27,955 bases of DNA from Chloroflexi bacterium RBG_16_57_11 (GCA_001795165.1 MGNS01000076.1:17746-45700), one strand, 5' to 3'. Counted from the first letter of the stretch, positions 7,234 to 14,889 are shown. Made by a program: numbers and translations. The notes: a model not told the origin generated them from the sequence alone.

Positions 7234-7503
7234 TTAGTAATGATAGCGAGCTTGTAAGAAGTCAATTCGCTCATTCTGTACCAAATACACAATGCGATGC
7301 TCCTGGGTCAACCGTCGCGACCAGGTACCCGGCGCAAGATACTTTAGTGGTTCTGGTTTTCCAATACCTTGAAAAGGATCGCGTAAAATAGCTTCAATCA
7401 GGTCTATGGCGCGTAACGCTAGCTTACGATCTGACTCCACCCAATAGCGCAGATCCTCAAGAAATTCCGGATGGAAAACCGCCTCACGTTGCGTCCTGGT
7501 CAA
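7234..7503 (-). CDS. yoeB: YoeB-family toxin (ribosome-dependent mRNA interferase)
   Basis: YoeB toxins of the RelE fold bind the ribosomal A site and cut mRNA, stopping growth until the antitoxin neutralises them. The C-terminal half matches closely: DPFQGIGKPEPLK, WSRRLTQEHRIVY and the terminal RYHY with the catalytic His. The family is usually about 84-90 residues. An ATG at 7551 would give 105 residues, but the first ~16 have no family counterpart. The TTG at 7503 gives 89 residues, overlaps the antitoxin end by about 20 bp and has a GAGAGA site upstream. The exact start is uncertain; the family assignment is not. Confidence 0.85.
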   Translation of the reverse strand: MTRTQREAVFHPEFLEDLRYWVESDRKLALRAIDLIEAILRDPFQGIGKPEPLKYLAPGTWSRRLTQEHRIVYLVQNERIDFLQARYHY

Positions 7504-7774
7504 GGCCAATCTCTCGGCGCAGGTCGCTAGTGGATTGAGGATTGCCCTCATTCTTGAGCGCGCGGGTCAACGCGGTAAGCAGCCGCTCGGCGTTCCTGGG
7601 CGATTGTAGCAGGTACGCCGTTTCCATCAAGCTGGTCAGCTCATCCGCTGAGATCATCGCTACATCTTCTTCACCGCGGCGCTGGATCACGATCACTTCA
7701 CGATCGTGAGTGACACGGTCTAAAAGGGTTGCCAGGTTAGCCCGGGCCTGAGAATAAGTCGTCTGTATGGTCAT
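7484..7774 (-). CDS. yefM: YefM-family antitoxin (Phd/YefM)
   Basis: The product is 96 residues. The N-terminal Phd/YefM fold is visible (TTYSQARANLATLLDRVTHDREVIVIQRR, then DVAMISADELTSLMETAYLL) and the C-terminal toxin-binding tail runs to the stop. The ATG at 7774 has AGGAG at a proper distance; an upstream ATG at 7858 lies before the promoter and is rejected. It is co-transcribed with, and overlaps, the toxin gene. YefM-type proteins repress their own promoter together with the toxin, and two TGTACA boxes sit at the promoter here. Confidence 0.9.
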   Translation of the reverse strand: MTIQTTYSQARANLATLLDRVTHDREVIVIQRRGEEDVAMISADELTSLMETAYLLQSPRNAERLLTALTRALKNEGNPQSTSDLRREIGLDQDAT

Positions 7775-7790
7775 ATCGATCTCCTGAACT

Positions 7791-7830
7791 TGTACAACAC
7801 TACTGTACAATAAGATCAGGTCCTTGTCAA
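7791..7830 (-). promoter_or_regulatory. yefM-yoeB promoter with paired TGTACA operators
   Basis: On the minus strand, TTGACA (7830-7825), a 17-bp spacer and TACAGT (7807-7802). Two TGTACA palindromes, at 7804-7809 and 7791-7796, are 13 bp apart centre to centre; one overlaps the -10 box and the other lies just beyond the start site. TGTACA is the known core of the E. coli yefM-yoeB operator, so the same autoregulatory layout is likely. Confidence 0.75.
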
Positions 7831-7940
7831 GACCCGGATAGGCCGACTGAAATCGCAACTACAACTCTGTCAATTTCGATAGTAACGGAGTAAGCCGTTT
7901 CTCACTATCCACAGCGGCTGAAGCCGCATCTAAATACTGG

Positions 7941-9125
7941 CTATCTCAGGATCAGCTCGGTCTGCGGCGGGCCCAGGAATTCGGCGCCGGTCTCGGTGAC
8001 CAGCACATCCTCTTCCAGCCCGATATAACCGTAGCCGGGCACCGCCAGCCCCGGCTCGACGGTGTACACCTGCCCGGCTTCGAGCGTGTAATTGGGGGTT
8101 TCGCCGTATTTCTCCCACAGCGGGCCGAGCATCCCGGCGCCGTCGTGTGCCAGGCGGCCCAGCTGGTGCCCGGTGCCATACATATACTCCGGGTAGCCGG
8201 CGGCTGTGACCACCCCGCGGGCAAGCGCGTCGATCTCCACGCCGCGTACGCCGGGGTGCATGGCTGCCACCGCAGCCTGGATGGCGTCCACAATGGTGTC
8301 GAAGCCGCGCTGCACCGCCTCCGGCGGGCGGGTCTCGCCGGGGGCCAGGTAATAGGCCATGCGCTGGATGTCCGAGCAGTACTCCTCCTGCCTGACGCCG
8401 AAATCGATGTGCAATAGGTGGCCGGGCTGCAAGGCGATCTCGCTGGGCCCGACGTGCCCGATGGGGGATGCGGGTCCGGCGTCCACCGTGGGGCAGCTCT
8501 GGTATTCCCAGGCTGGACCGACCTGGAAGGTGTTAAGCTGTGCGTGCATGAAGTCGGAGATCTGCTTTTCGGTCAAACCAGGTTTCGCATAGTCATATAC
8601 CTTACTGAAGATCAGGCGAGTGACTTCGACTGCGGACCGGATACGCTCGACCTCGGTGGCTATCTTGCGCCCGCGCAACGCGGCGATGATCTTCTCGGCG
8701 GAGACCAGCCGCCCGCTCCACGGCGTGCCCTCCAGGTAGTCGAGCAGGAGCAGGTACAGACCGTGATCCAGCCCATCGGCCAGGACATCCGCTTTGGAAT
8801 AGTTGACCGCGATCTGGGCCGGGTTGAGCCGCTCCAGGGTTTCCAGCAGCGGGGGGCGGAAGGCCTGGTCGTAGGGGACGATCGTAGCGTAGGCCCCGGT
8901 GCGCAGGGCGGTCTCCTGCTCCAGCCGGCCCAGGATGGCGACCGTCTCGCCGGAGCGGGTAATGATCAACGCCGATTGCCAGGTCAGGTCGTGGCCGTAG
9001 ATCAGCGGCAGGACGGGGTCGCCGCCTGCCGGCGTTTCGCGCACCAGGGTCATCCAGGCGTCAATCCCCTGCTCCTGCAGGATTCCCACCGCCTGGCTGA
9101 CTTTCTCTTGGATGAGATTGGACAT
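7941..9125 (-). CDS. M24-family metallopeptidase (Xaa-Pro aminopeptidase-like)
   Basis: The N-terminal creatinase-like domain (about 1-155) precedes a pita-bread catalytic domain. The five metal ligands are visible: Asp241 (HIDFG), Asp252 (CSDIQR), His320 (GTGHQLGR), Glu357 (YTVEPGL) and Glu372 (LEEDVLV). These support a two-metal enzyme cleaving an N-terminal residue, probably before proline. The ATG at 9125 has GAGGAG upstream and gives 394 residues; the ATG at 9167 has no such site. No signal peptide is seen, so it is cytoplasmic. It is not obviously in an operon: about 100 bp separate it from the membrane-protein gene upstream, and 166 bp separate it from yefM downstream. Confidence 0.9.
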   Translation of the reverse strand: MSNLIQEKVSQAVGILQEQGIDAWMTLVRETPAGGDPVLPLIYGHDLTWQSALIITRSGETVAILGRLEQETALRTGAYATIVPYDQAFRPPLLETLERLNPAQIAVNYSKADVLADGLDHGLYLLLLDYLEGTPWSGRLVSAEKIIAALRGRKIATEVERIRSAVEVTRLIFSKVYDYAKPGLTEKQISDFMHAQLNTFQVGPAWEYQSCPTVDAGPASPIGHVGPSEIALQPGHLLHIDFGVRQEEYCSDIQRMAYYLAPGETRPPEAVQRGFDTIVDAIQAAVAAMHPGVRGVEIDALARGVVTAAGYPEYMYGTGHQLGRLAHDGAGMLGPLWEKYGETPNYTLEAGQVYTVEPGLAVPGYGYIGLEEDVLVTETGAEFLGPPQTELILR

Positions 9126-9169
9126 GAATGTTTCTCCTCGGTGTGGTCTTAAGACGATTTTACCCAACT

Positions 9170-9212
9170 GTCCCTAGATGTTAGCTTTTTACCGTATACG
9201 GAAAATAGGGAC
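9170..9212. other. Small palindromic site upstream of the M24 gene
   Basis: CCGTATACGG (9192-9201) is a perfect 10-bp palindrome, flanked by inverted GTCCCTA (9170-9176) and TAGGGAC (9206-9212). It lies between two genes read in the same direction and could be an operator or a weak terminator. Confidence 0.35.
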
Positions 9213-9227
9213 AAGACGGATTTCTTT

Positions 9228-10244
9228 TCACGCCTTCGCGGGCTGCTCAAATTCCAGGGCGTGCCAGCAGAAGTAACCGATAAAGCGCACCATCCAGAAG
9301 GCGATCAGGCGGTAAACCAGGCCAGCAGCCAAAGCTACCGAACCCGGCACCCCTAACAAGGCGAATATGACCGGCACCGAGGCTTCGGTCATGACCAGGC
9401 CGCCCGGCAAGGCGGCTGAGCCGCTAAACAAAAGGATCAGACCATACCCAATTAATAAATCACTGGCCGATATTGGGTAGCCAAACATATAAAAAGCTGC
9501 TCCCAGGGTGGCTACATCCAGGAATACTTTCACATAGGAAGACAGGCCCAACTTCCAGAGTGGCACCTGGCGGTAATTAAGCATATTACAGCGGAATTCA
9601 TCTAAACGCGCCTCAACTTTTTCCACGTCCAAATTTTTCCAGCGCCAACCTGGGCGATTCAACAGGGAGGCGATGAAAACGAGATGAGTCCTGGTACGTA
9701 CAGGATCAGCTACCACGTGCCAGGCATAGGCGGCAGGCATCAGCAAGATGAACAAAAACAGAAAATACCTTGCCAGTTGAGACCTCACGGAAATCCCCGA
9801 TCCCAGCACAAGCGCCACGCCAAACAAAACTACTGTCGTAATTGCGATCGCTTCTCCCAGCGTCTCGACGACCAGCGATGCCAACGATTCCTCGGGGCGA
9901 TAGCCTGACCTTTTCAGCAGGTGCACGCGCATGGCCACGCCGCTAATGCCCATACTGGGCACTGCTACCTGGATAAAAGCCATGGAGGTCAAGACCGCAG
10001 CCAGCCGGGTAAAGGCGATCTTCCCTTGAAATGGCTGTAAGGCTAAGCTATTCAGCCAGGTAAGGGAGGCGTAAGACGCCAATTGAACGGCGATCGCTAT
10101 TCCGAACCAGATCCAGTTTGCATTTCGAAAAAGCGCCGCGGCGGCCTTCAACTCTCCCAATAAAGGCAGAAAGAAATATACCAGGAGGATAAACAGAAGG
10201 GCAGAGCTGCCCCTCCTGAGCCAGGTCTTGGTCCGCTTACTCAT
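9228..10244 (-). CDS. Lysylphosphatidylglycerol-synthase-type (UPF0104) membrane protein
   Basis: A 338-residue integral membrane protein with about eight hydrophobic segments. It has the layout of the UPF0104/LPG_synthase_TM family: a first helix after a basic N-terminus (SKRTKTWLRRG), AVPSMGISGVAMRVHLLKR in the middle and SGSAALPGGLVMTEAS near the C-terminus. The soluble aminoacyl-transferase domain of true MprF is absent, so it is more likely a flippase-like or envelope-lipid protein. The ATG at 10244 is chosen because the longer frame overlaps the glycosyltransferase gene. It starts 34 bp after that gene's stop, so the two are probably one operon acting on a lipid-linked sugar. Confidence 0.8.
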   Translation of the reverse strand: MSKRTKTWLRRGSSALLFILLVYFFLPLLGELKAAAALFRNANWIWFGIAIAVQLASYASLTWLNSLALQPFQGKIAFTRLAAVLTSMAFIQVAVPSMGISGVAMRVHLLKRSGYRPEESLASLVVETLGEAIAITTVVLFGVALVLGSGISVRSQLARYFLFLFILLMPAAYAWHVVADPVRTRTHLVFIASLLNRPGWRWKNLDVEKVEARLDEFRCNMLNYRQVPLWKLGLSSYVKVFLDVATLGAAFYMFGYPISASDLLIGYGLILLFSGSAALPGGLVMTEASVPVIFALLGVPGSVALAAGLVYRLIAFWMVRFIGYFCWHALEFEQPAKA

Positions 10245-10278
10245 ACCGGTTGGATGGCCTTGAGCAATGCGTATAGGC

Positions 10279-11022
10279 TCAGCGATCGCGACCAATTTTG
10301 TATTGGTGCCCGCCCGGCAAGGAACCGTTAAATTCAAGCACAAACCAGGACCATAGGATATCGTGGTACATCTTTGCCTTGCGCCGGAAACCGCTCCCCC
10401 CGCTGCGCGGCAGATGCCCGAGCGGGTGCGACACACCGATCCAAGGAACGTGTCTCACGCGCCATTTTTGCTGCCTGGCCAGGACGGTCAGGCAAGTTTC
10501 GAAACCGTATCCTTGAGCAGCCTGGTGGGGTAAATCTCTCAGTAACCTGCGGCGCAAACAACGCTGGCCGGATAGCCAGGGTGTAAGCCGGTGGCTGAGA
10601 TCGCTCCAAAAGTAGCCATGTTGGAACAACCCGATCGCCATATCAGCCTCGTCGGACAAGACCGGCAGCGCCAAGGCTTCCACATGCTGGACGGTCAAGT
10701 CGATCAAGTCCCCATCCAGCATAAGCAACACAGGCGAAGTTGCAGCTCGAAGGCCCGAGAGGATGGCCTGACCTTTACCATGATTGTGGCGATGGCGAAT
10801 TACTTGGATGCGTGGGTCCTCCGGAGCGAACTGGAGCAACTCCGCATCCATCCCATCGGTCGATCCATCATCCACCACGATGATTTCATCCACAAACTGC
10901 GCTTGAAGCAAAACCGACAAGATAGTACCGATTCGGCCACGTTCGTTATAAGCCGGGATAATGGCTGTCAAAGCCAGCTTTCGAGCGTTGATTCTCTGAC
11001 GATTTTGGGAATATAGCCCCAT
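10279..11022 (-). CDS. Glycosyltransferase family 2
   Basis: A GT-A-fold enzyme of 247 residues that would transfer a sugar from a nucleotide donor, probably to a lipid carrier. Motifs in order: IIPAYNE (residues 21-27), DDGSTDG (51-57), NHGKGQAI (80-87) and the metal-binding MLDGD (Asp103, Asp105). No membrane helices are evident. The ATG at 11022 has GAGGAG about 10 nt upstream and is preferred to the ATG at 11061. It is followed by the UPF0104 membrane protein, a common pairing in envelope-lipid glycosylation. The acceptor cannot be inferred. Confidence 0.85.
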   Translation of the reverse strand: MGLYSQNRQRINARKLALTAIIPAYNERGRIGTILSVLLQAQFVDEIIVVDDGSTDGMDAELLQFAPEDPRIQVIRHRHNHGKGQAILSGLRAATSPVLLMLDGDLIDLTVQHVEALALPVLSDEADMAIGLFQHGYFWSDLSHRLTPWLSGQRCLRRRLLRDLPHQAAQGYGFETCLTVLARQQKWRVRHVPWIGVSHPLGHLPRSGGSGFRRKAKMYHDILWSWFVLEFNGSLPGGHQYKIGRDR

Positions 11023-11133
11023 TCTCGACTGTCTCCTCTGGAATGGACATGCAACCATCAACCTGATCGACGTTGATGGAAGTATGACAGCGACAATTTT
11101 ACACCAGGAGGAAGTGAAAGCTGCAAATAGATA

Positions 11134-12900
11134 CTATCGACTGACCAACGGAAGTAAACTCTTAAAGCCATCCACGATGACCGTTGCGGTGGCGTTGCTT
11201 GAACCGTCATCGCCGCTTAGCTGGGCCGAGTTGGTCAGCGCCAGCGGCCCGCTGGCCTGGACAGTGACAGAATAGGACAATGTGACCAACTGCGCCTCAG
11301 CGGGGGCGCCGTTCCAGGTGATCTGGCGCGTCCCGGCAGAGTACTCGGCCGATCCAAGATTGTAGCTCAGTCCGACCGGCGCGCTGAACCCCTCGGGTAG
11401 CGAATCCGTCAAGGTCAGCGGCTGACCATTCCCGCTCCATTGGAGCGTAAAGGTCACGCTGCCGCCAGAATCCACAGCTACCGGCTGGGGCTTTTTGGAG
11501 AGCGGCGGAAATGCCTCACCCCACACGACCGTCAAGGTGGGGCGCCCGACCGCGTTCCAGTTGCCTTCATCCGAGGTAGTAAAAAATTTGCCGCTATGCA
11601 GGGTCCGATCAGCCTCATAGATGGCTAAACGAAGCGGGATGCCATCGGCGTAGGCCTGCGCTACCGCGCGGCTCAGGTCGAACTGGCGTGGCACGCAAGG
11701 CCAGGGGGTCCCGCCAGGTGCCCCGCAGTCGTCCACCACACCTACCCAGGCCTGGCTGACGTTCTCCAGCGCCAATGGGGCGTTGTTCCAGGTGATGGTG
11801 TTTTCAATCCAGTCCTCAGCTACGGTCAGCACCTGGATCAGCGAGGGCTGCGCACGGGTTGGATCGCTGCCGCCCCACTGGTGCAGTGTCAGGGTGGCGG
11901 ATTGGATCGCCTTCCCAATTGGCACAATGTTGAGCGGGAAGGTCAGGTAATATTTTGAGAAACAAGGCCAGTCGGCGATGTTCAGCTGGTTCTGGACGTT
12001 GACGCCGATCGCACCGGCGAAGTTTTGGTTGCCCCATTGGTTAAAAAGGGAGGTTGACCAATGCGGACACAGATATCCGATCGTCCCGCCCACACCAGCG
12101 TCGGGGACATTCGCCCCGTTCAGCCCCTGGCGAATGGTCACAGTCCCACCGGGTTGTGAAGGCGGCGGGGTGTAGGTTGGCAGGCCAAAATGGAGCTGTC
12201 CCCAGGTGGCGGGCTGCATGCCGGTCATGTTTTCAGGCCACAGTTTGGCTGGGATGGCTGTGCCAGCGGCATCATCGCGGTCATGGAGCTGGAGCGCCAG
12301 GCCCCAGATCGTACCCGGTGCCGGTGGCCCGGAGAGCCCCAGGCTGGCGAACGGGGCGCGAAGGAATATTGACCAGCCGTGCTCATTGATCGAGCCCGAG
12401 ATGGTGGAGAATGGGACAGCCTCCGCCTGCCAGGCGCTGCCGGTGCCATGATAGGACGTCCGGTAATTGGGGCTGTCACCACCGCTTGCCTGAACCTGGC
12501 CTACCAGGCGGTAGGAGCTGGTCGAGGGGGTTGCGCCGGTGTTTCCGTCCCGGTTGAGATACAGGCTGACCGCGTCCCAATTGGCCAGATCTTCGGGCAG
12601 GGGGGTGGGATCGGTAAACATGAAGCGGTCGAAGACGGTGATAGCAACGTACAGGTTGGCCGAGGTATAGCCCACTCGCACATCGGCGTAATTTTCGGTC
12701 GATGTGACGCGCCCGAACCAAAAGATAGCCGCTTCTTCGTATTTCATCTCAGGGCTGAAAAATGGCGCGTTGACCCGGCGGACCATTCCTGCTTGCCCGC
12801 GGATGGGCGTGGCGGAGGGCAGGGATGCCGCCAGCGTGATCAGAATTGCCAGGCACAGGCTGAGTAGTTTGCGCAGCTTGCTCGATACCGGTATTGCCAT
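11134..12900 (-). CDS. Secreted multidomain protein (sugar-binding-like, DNRLRE and DUF11-like domains)
   Basis: The ATG at 12900 has AGGAG at good spacing and opens a basic N-terminus and hydrophobic stretch, a Sec signal peptide. After it come a CBM9/DOMON-like region (about 45-215, with DVRVGYTSANLYVAITVFD and LYLNRDGN), a Pro-rich linker, a DNRLRE-type region (about 255-460, with ATLTLHQWGGS and ITWNNAPLALENV), and a DUF11-like domain (about 465-575, with TLTDSLPEGFSAPVGL). There is no LPXTG, but the chain ends in SLLPLVSR. Similar (Y/F/L)LPLV-type endings are, from memory, common on Chloroflexota exported proteins and may mark sorting or anchoring. It is probably a cell-surface binding protein; no enzyme motif is seen. 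Confidence 0.7.
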   Translation of the reverse strand: MAIPVSSKLRKLLSLCLAILITLAASLPSATPIRGQAGMVRRVNAPFFSPEMKYEEAAIFWFGRVTSTENYADVRVGYTSANLYVAITVFDRFMFTDPTPLPEDLANWDAVSLYLNRDGNTGATPSTSSYRLVGQVQASGGDSPNYRTSYHGTGSAWQAEAVPFSTISGSINEHGWSIFLRAPFASLGLSGPPAPGTIWGLALQLHDRDDAAGTAIPAKLWPENMTGMQPATWGQLHFGLPTYTPPPSQPGGTVTIRQGLNGANVPDAGVGGTIGYLCPHWSTSLFNQWGNQNFAGAIGVNVQNQLNIADWPCFSKYYLTFPLNIVPIGKAIQSATLTLHQWGGSDPTRAQPSLIQVLTVAEDWIENTITWNNAPLALENVSQAWVGVVDDCGAPGGTPWPCVPRQFDLSRAVAQAYADGIPLRLAIYEADRTLHSGKFFTTSDEGNWNAVGRPTLTVVWGEAFPPLSKKPQPVAVDSGGSVTFTLQWSGNGQPLTLTDSLPEGFSAPVGLSYNLGSAEYSAGTRQITWNGAPAEAQLVTLSYSVTVQASGPLALTNSAQLSGDDGSSNATATVIVDGFKSLLPLVSR

Positions 12901-13132
12901 CAGTTTCTCCTGCTTCCCCTGGGATGATTTTTAACCATAGAATATTTTACACCGGGTGGATTTTACCGGAGAAGCGGATCCTATTCGGTTACTATATGGT
13001 TAAGGCTGGTTAATCAAGAATAGCCGTTCAGTACTAGATGGATAAATAGGACAATCGGTAACGACAGTGAAAGACCGGCTTATTAGTACGTGATCACAGC
13101 CTCGAGCTGCCTGGCCTGCTCCACCCAATCGC

Positions 13133-13375
13133 TCACCTCAGACAGGTGGGGCGTGCGGCGCACCAGTTTCCTTGGGCGTTAACCACCCAGATCAGGGCCA
13201 GGGCGGTCAGCCCCCAAAAGATGGCGCCGAGCAGGTCAAAAGCGAAGAAGCGGATCGGGCCGAGGCTGAATGGAAGGATGTGCAGGAATTGCAGGGTATG
13301 GTAAGCCGCCACGATCGCCGCAATGGCGACCAGAAGGGCCAGGATGGTGATCCCCAGGGGACGTTTCTTGTACAT
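13133..13375 (-). CDS. Small membrane protein, probably truncated
   Basis: An 80-residue protein starting MYKKRPLGITILALLVAI with GGAGG 6 nt upstream of the ATG at 13375. It has two hydrophobic segments, about 8-28 and 40-66. The opening resembles small polytopic membrane proteins of about 130 residues that begin RPLGVTILA and continue with two more helices. Here the frame ends soon after LIWVVNAQG, in a Cys/Arg-rich tail unlike a membrane helix, so the 3' part looks lost. Function unknown. Confidence 0.6.
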   Translation of the reverse strand: MYKKRPLGITILALLVAIAAIVAAYHTLQFLHILPFSLGPIRFFAFDLLGAIFWGLTALALIWVVNAQGNWCAARPTCLR

Positions 13376-13416
13376 GTTGGACCTCCGGACAAGTGGGATT
13401 GTATTAATCTTTTCCT

Positions 13417-13444
13417 AATATAGCCGATTTTAGGGATCAAGCAA
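13417..13444 (-). promoter_or_regulatory. Putative promoter of the small membrane-protein gene
   Basis: On the minus strand, TTGCTT (13444-13439), a 16-bp spacer and TATATT (13422-13417), about 40 bp upstream of the ATG. Confidence 0.45.
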
Positions 13445-13479
13445 GGTCCTGGGAAAGGGCAGGTCCTGAGAGGAGCCTC

Positions 13480-13508
13480 TTGCATATATGATATATAACA
13501 TCTATAAT
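13480..13508 (+). promoter_or_regulatory. Promoter of the SnoaL-like gene pair
   Basis: TTGCAT (13480-13485), a 17-bp spacer and a perfect TATAAT (13503-13508). Transcription would start near 13515, so the leader containing the conserved hairpins at 13626-13677 is transcribed. Confidence 0.65.
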
Positions 13509-13578
13509 ATGCGATTGATGAATGGATTGCCTACCTGATGAAGCACCTCCCAGGTAAGCTGGTAAATTCAGGAATTTC

Positions 13579-13703
13579 ACCGCTAAGCCATCCCTGCCCA
13601 TTGCAGCTTTAGACAATCAATAGACCTATGCACGCCCAAAAGGCCGGGTGGTGCATGGAAGAACCGTGCAAGCGGTTTAGGAAACCATCCAGGAGGCAAA
13701 ACC
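13579..13703 (+). other. Structured leader of SnoaL-like gene 1
   Basis: The leader shares most of its bases with 14262-14384 before gene copy 2. Arms CTATGCAC (13626-13633) and GTGCATGG (13651-13658) pair over 8 bp around a 17-nt loop that is almost identical in both copies (GCCCAAAAGGCCGGG core). A second hairpin follows: AACCG (13662-13666) and CGGTT (13673-13677). No known riboswitch class is recognised. Confidence 0.55.
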
Positions 13704-14135
13704 ATGTCCGAGCAAGAAAACACCCGTATAGTCGAAAAGCTTTTTGAAGCGCTCAACGCGCACGAACTCGGCCGTTATCCAGACCTGCTTGCCGCAGATT
13801 ACCGTGCTGACCAGCCTGGCGCCGCCGCTCCGATGACCGAGGAGCAATCCAATGCCTACACCCAGGGATTCATCGATGCTTTCCCCGATTTGCATTTCGA
13901 TACACGCCAAACTATCGCCCAGGGCGATTTTGTGGTGATCAATTGGATGGGCAGTGGGACACACAAAGGAGGCTTGCGAACACCCACCGGCGCTGTGCTC
14001 CCGCCGACAGGTAAGCATGCCATGGTTCCGGGTAGCATTACCTACCAGTTCAAGAATGGTAAGATAATACACTCCTGGAACCATTGGGATATGGTCTCTT
14101 TGCTGGCGCAATTGGGATTGATGCCGGGGATGTAG
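13704..14135 (+). CDS. SnoaL-like/ester-cyclase-type protein, copy 1
   Basis: A 143-residue single-domain protein of the SnoaL-like NTF2-fold superfamily. N-terminal ENTRIVEKLFEALNAHE, FIDAFPDLHFDTRQTIAQGD, then VINWMGSGTHKGGL and a C-terminal KIIHSWNHWDMVSLLAQLG are the typical blocks of the ester cyclase/SnoaL polyketide-cyclase-like group. Some members cyclise small substrates and many are unassigned. AGGAGG lies 7-8 nt before the ATG. Its stop codon TAG belongs to the first bases of a palindromic repeat. The near-identical paralogue 681 bp downstream shows a recent tandem duplication. Confidence 0.85.
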   Translation: MSEQENTRIVEKLFEALNAHELGRYPDLLAADYRADQPGAAAPMTEEQSNAYTQGFIDAFPDLHFDTRQTIAQGDFVVINWMGSGTHKGGLRTPTGAVLPPTGKHAMVPGSITYQFKNGKIIHSWNHWDMVSLLAQLGLMPGM

Positions 14136-14192
14136 GGGCGGGTCTGGGTTAGGGTGTGTAAAGGTTGCGGTCAGGTGCAGACCCGCCCCTAC
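14132..14192. repeat. Palindromic repeat, family B, copy 1
   Basis: GTAGGGGCGGGTCTG (14132-14146) and CAGACCCGCCCCTAC (14178-14192) are perfect inverted arms around 31 bp. The TAG in the left arm is the stop codon of the preceding gene. A second copy is at 14826-14886; family A repeats share the GTAGGGGCG end. Confidence 0.85.
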
Positions 14193-14214
14193 CAGGATGT
14201 TCGGACTATAACAA

Positions 14215-14250
14215 CAGGTGCGTCGCACTTTTTGAAGTGCGACGCACCTG
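14215..14250. repeat. Long perfect hairpin between the SnoaL-like copies
   Basis: CAGGTGCGTCGCACTT (14215-14230), a 4-nt loop and AAGTGCGACGCACCTG (14235-14250) give a 16-bp perfect stem. It lies between the duplicated units and has no counterpart before copy 1, so it was probably inserted after or during duplication. It could terminate transcription between the genes, but no T-run follows on the plus strand. Confidence 0.8.
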
Positions 14251-14261
14251 GGGAATAACTC

Positions 14262-14384
14262 CGCAACGCCATCCCTGCTCCTTTGCAGATCGAGACAACC
14301 GATAACCTATGCGTGCCCAAAAGGCCGGGTTGCGCGTAGAGGAACCGTGCGAGCGGTTTAGCCAACCATCCAGGAGGCAAAACC
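14262..14384 (+). other. Structured leader of SnoaL-like gene 2
   Basis: Paralogous to 13579-13703. Arms CTATGCGT (14307-14314) and GCGCGTAG (14332-14339) keep an 8-bp stem despite base changes, with the same 17-nt loop length. The AACCG/CGGTT hairpin (14343-14358) is unchanged in its stem. Confidence 0.55.
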
Positions 14385-14816
14385 ATGTCAGAACAAGATA
14401 ATGCCCGTGTAGCCGAAAAATTTTTTGAGGCGATAAATGACCACGATCTGAGTCGCTATACGGACCTGATATCCCCTGATTTCCGTTCCGACCAGCCCGG
14501 CGCTCCTGCGCCGATGACTGAGGAGCAGAATAACGCCTATACACAAAGCTTCATCGATGCGTTTCCCGACCTGCATTTCGATTTTCGCCAAACCATCGCC
14601 CAGGGTGATTTTGTGGTGGTCAACTGGACCGGCAGCGGTACCCATAAAGGCGGCTTGCGCACCCCAACTGGCAACATACTCCCGCCGACGGGTAAGCATG
14701 CTATGGTTCCAGGCAGCACGACCTACCAGTTCAAAGACGGGAAAATCGTGCGAGCCTGGAACCATTGGGACATGGTCACTTTGCTGGCGCAATTGGGATT
14801 GATGCCGGGGATGTAA
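14385..14816 (+). CDS. SnoaL-like/ester-cyclase-type protein, copy 2
   Basis: Same length (143 residues) and same blocks as copy 1: FIDAFPDLHFDFRQTIAQGD, NWTGSGTHKGGLRTP, PPTGKHAMVPGSTTYQF and the identical ending LLAQLGLMPGM. Differences cluster in the first 50 residues. Both copies keep the buried-pocket residues, so both look functional. The AGGAGG site is identical to copy 1. Copy 2 has no recognisable -35/-10 of its own directly upstream, so it may depend on read-through from 13480 or on an unseen promoter. Confidence 0.85.
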   Translation: MSEQDNARVAEKFFEAINDHDLSRYTDLISPDFRSDQPGAPAPMTEEQNNAYTQSFIDAFPDLHFDFRQTIAQGDFVVVNWTGSGTHKGGLRTPTGNILPPTGKHAMVPGSTTYQFKDGKIVRAWNHWDMVTLLAQLGLMPGM

Positions 14817-14825
14817 TGGGATTAC

Positions 14826-14886
14826 GTAGGGGCGGTTCTGCGTTGTGGTAAATGAAGGTTGTAGTCAGGTGCAGACCCGCCCCTAC
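14826..14886. repeat. Palindromic repeat, family B, copy 2
   Basis: GTAGGGGCGGTTCTG (14826-14840) and CAGACCCGCCCCTAC (14872-14886), one arm mismatch, 31 bp between the arms. It begins 9 bp after the stop of SnoaL-like copy 2 and ends 4 bp before the stop of the converging membrane-protein gene. Confidence 0.85.
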
Positions 14887-14889
14887 AAT

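Noticed and set aside
8418..9152. A 244-codon plus-strand frame opposite the M24 peptidase gene.
   Set aside because: It is antisense to a gene with all five metal ligands; its composition is Gly/Gln/Asp-rich with no family motif and no Shine-Dalgarno.
12901..13082. The gap between the secreted protein gene and the small membrane protein, checked for RNA genes and promoters.
   Set aside because: No cloverleaf, no strong -35/-10 pair and no repeat could be supported; only the ribosome site of the gene at 12900 is clear.
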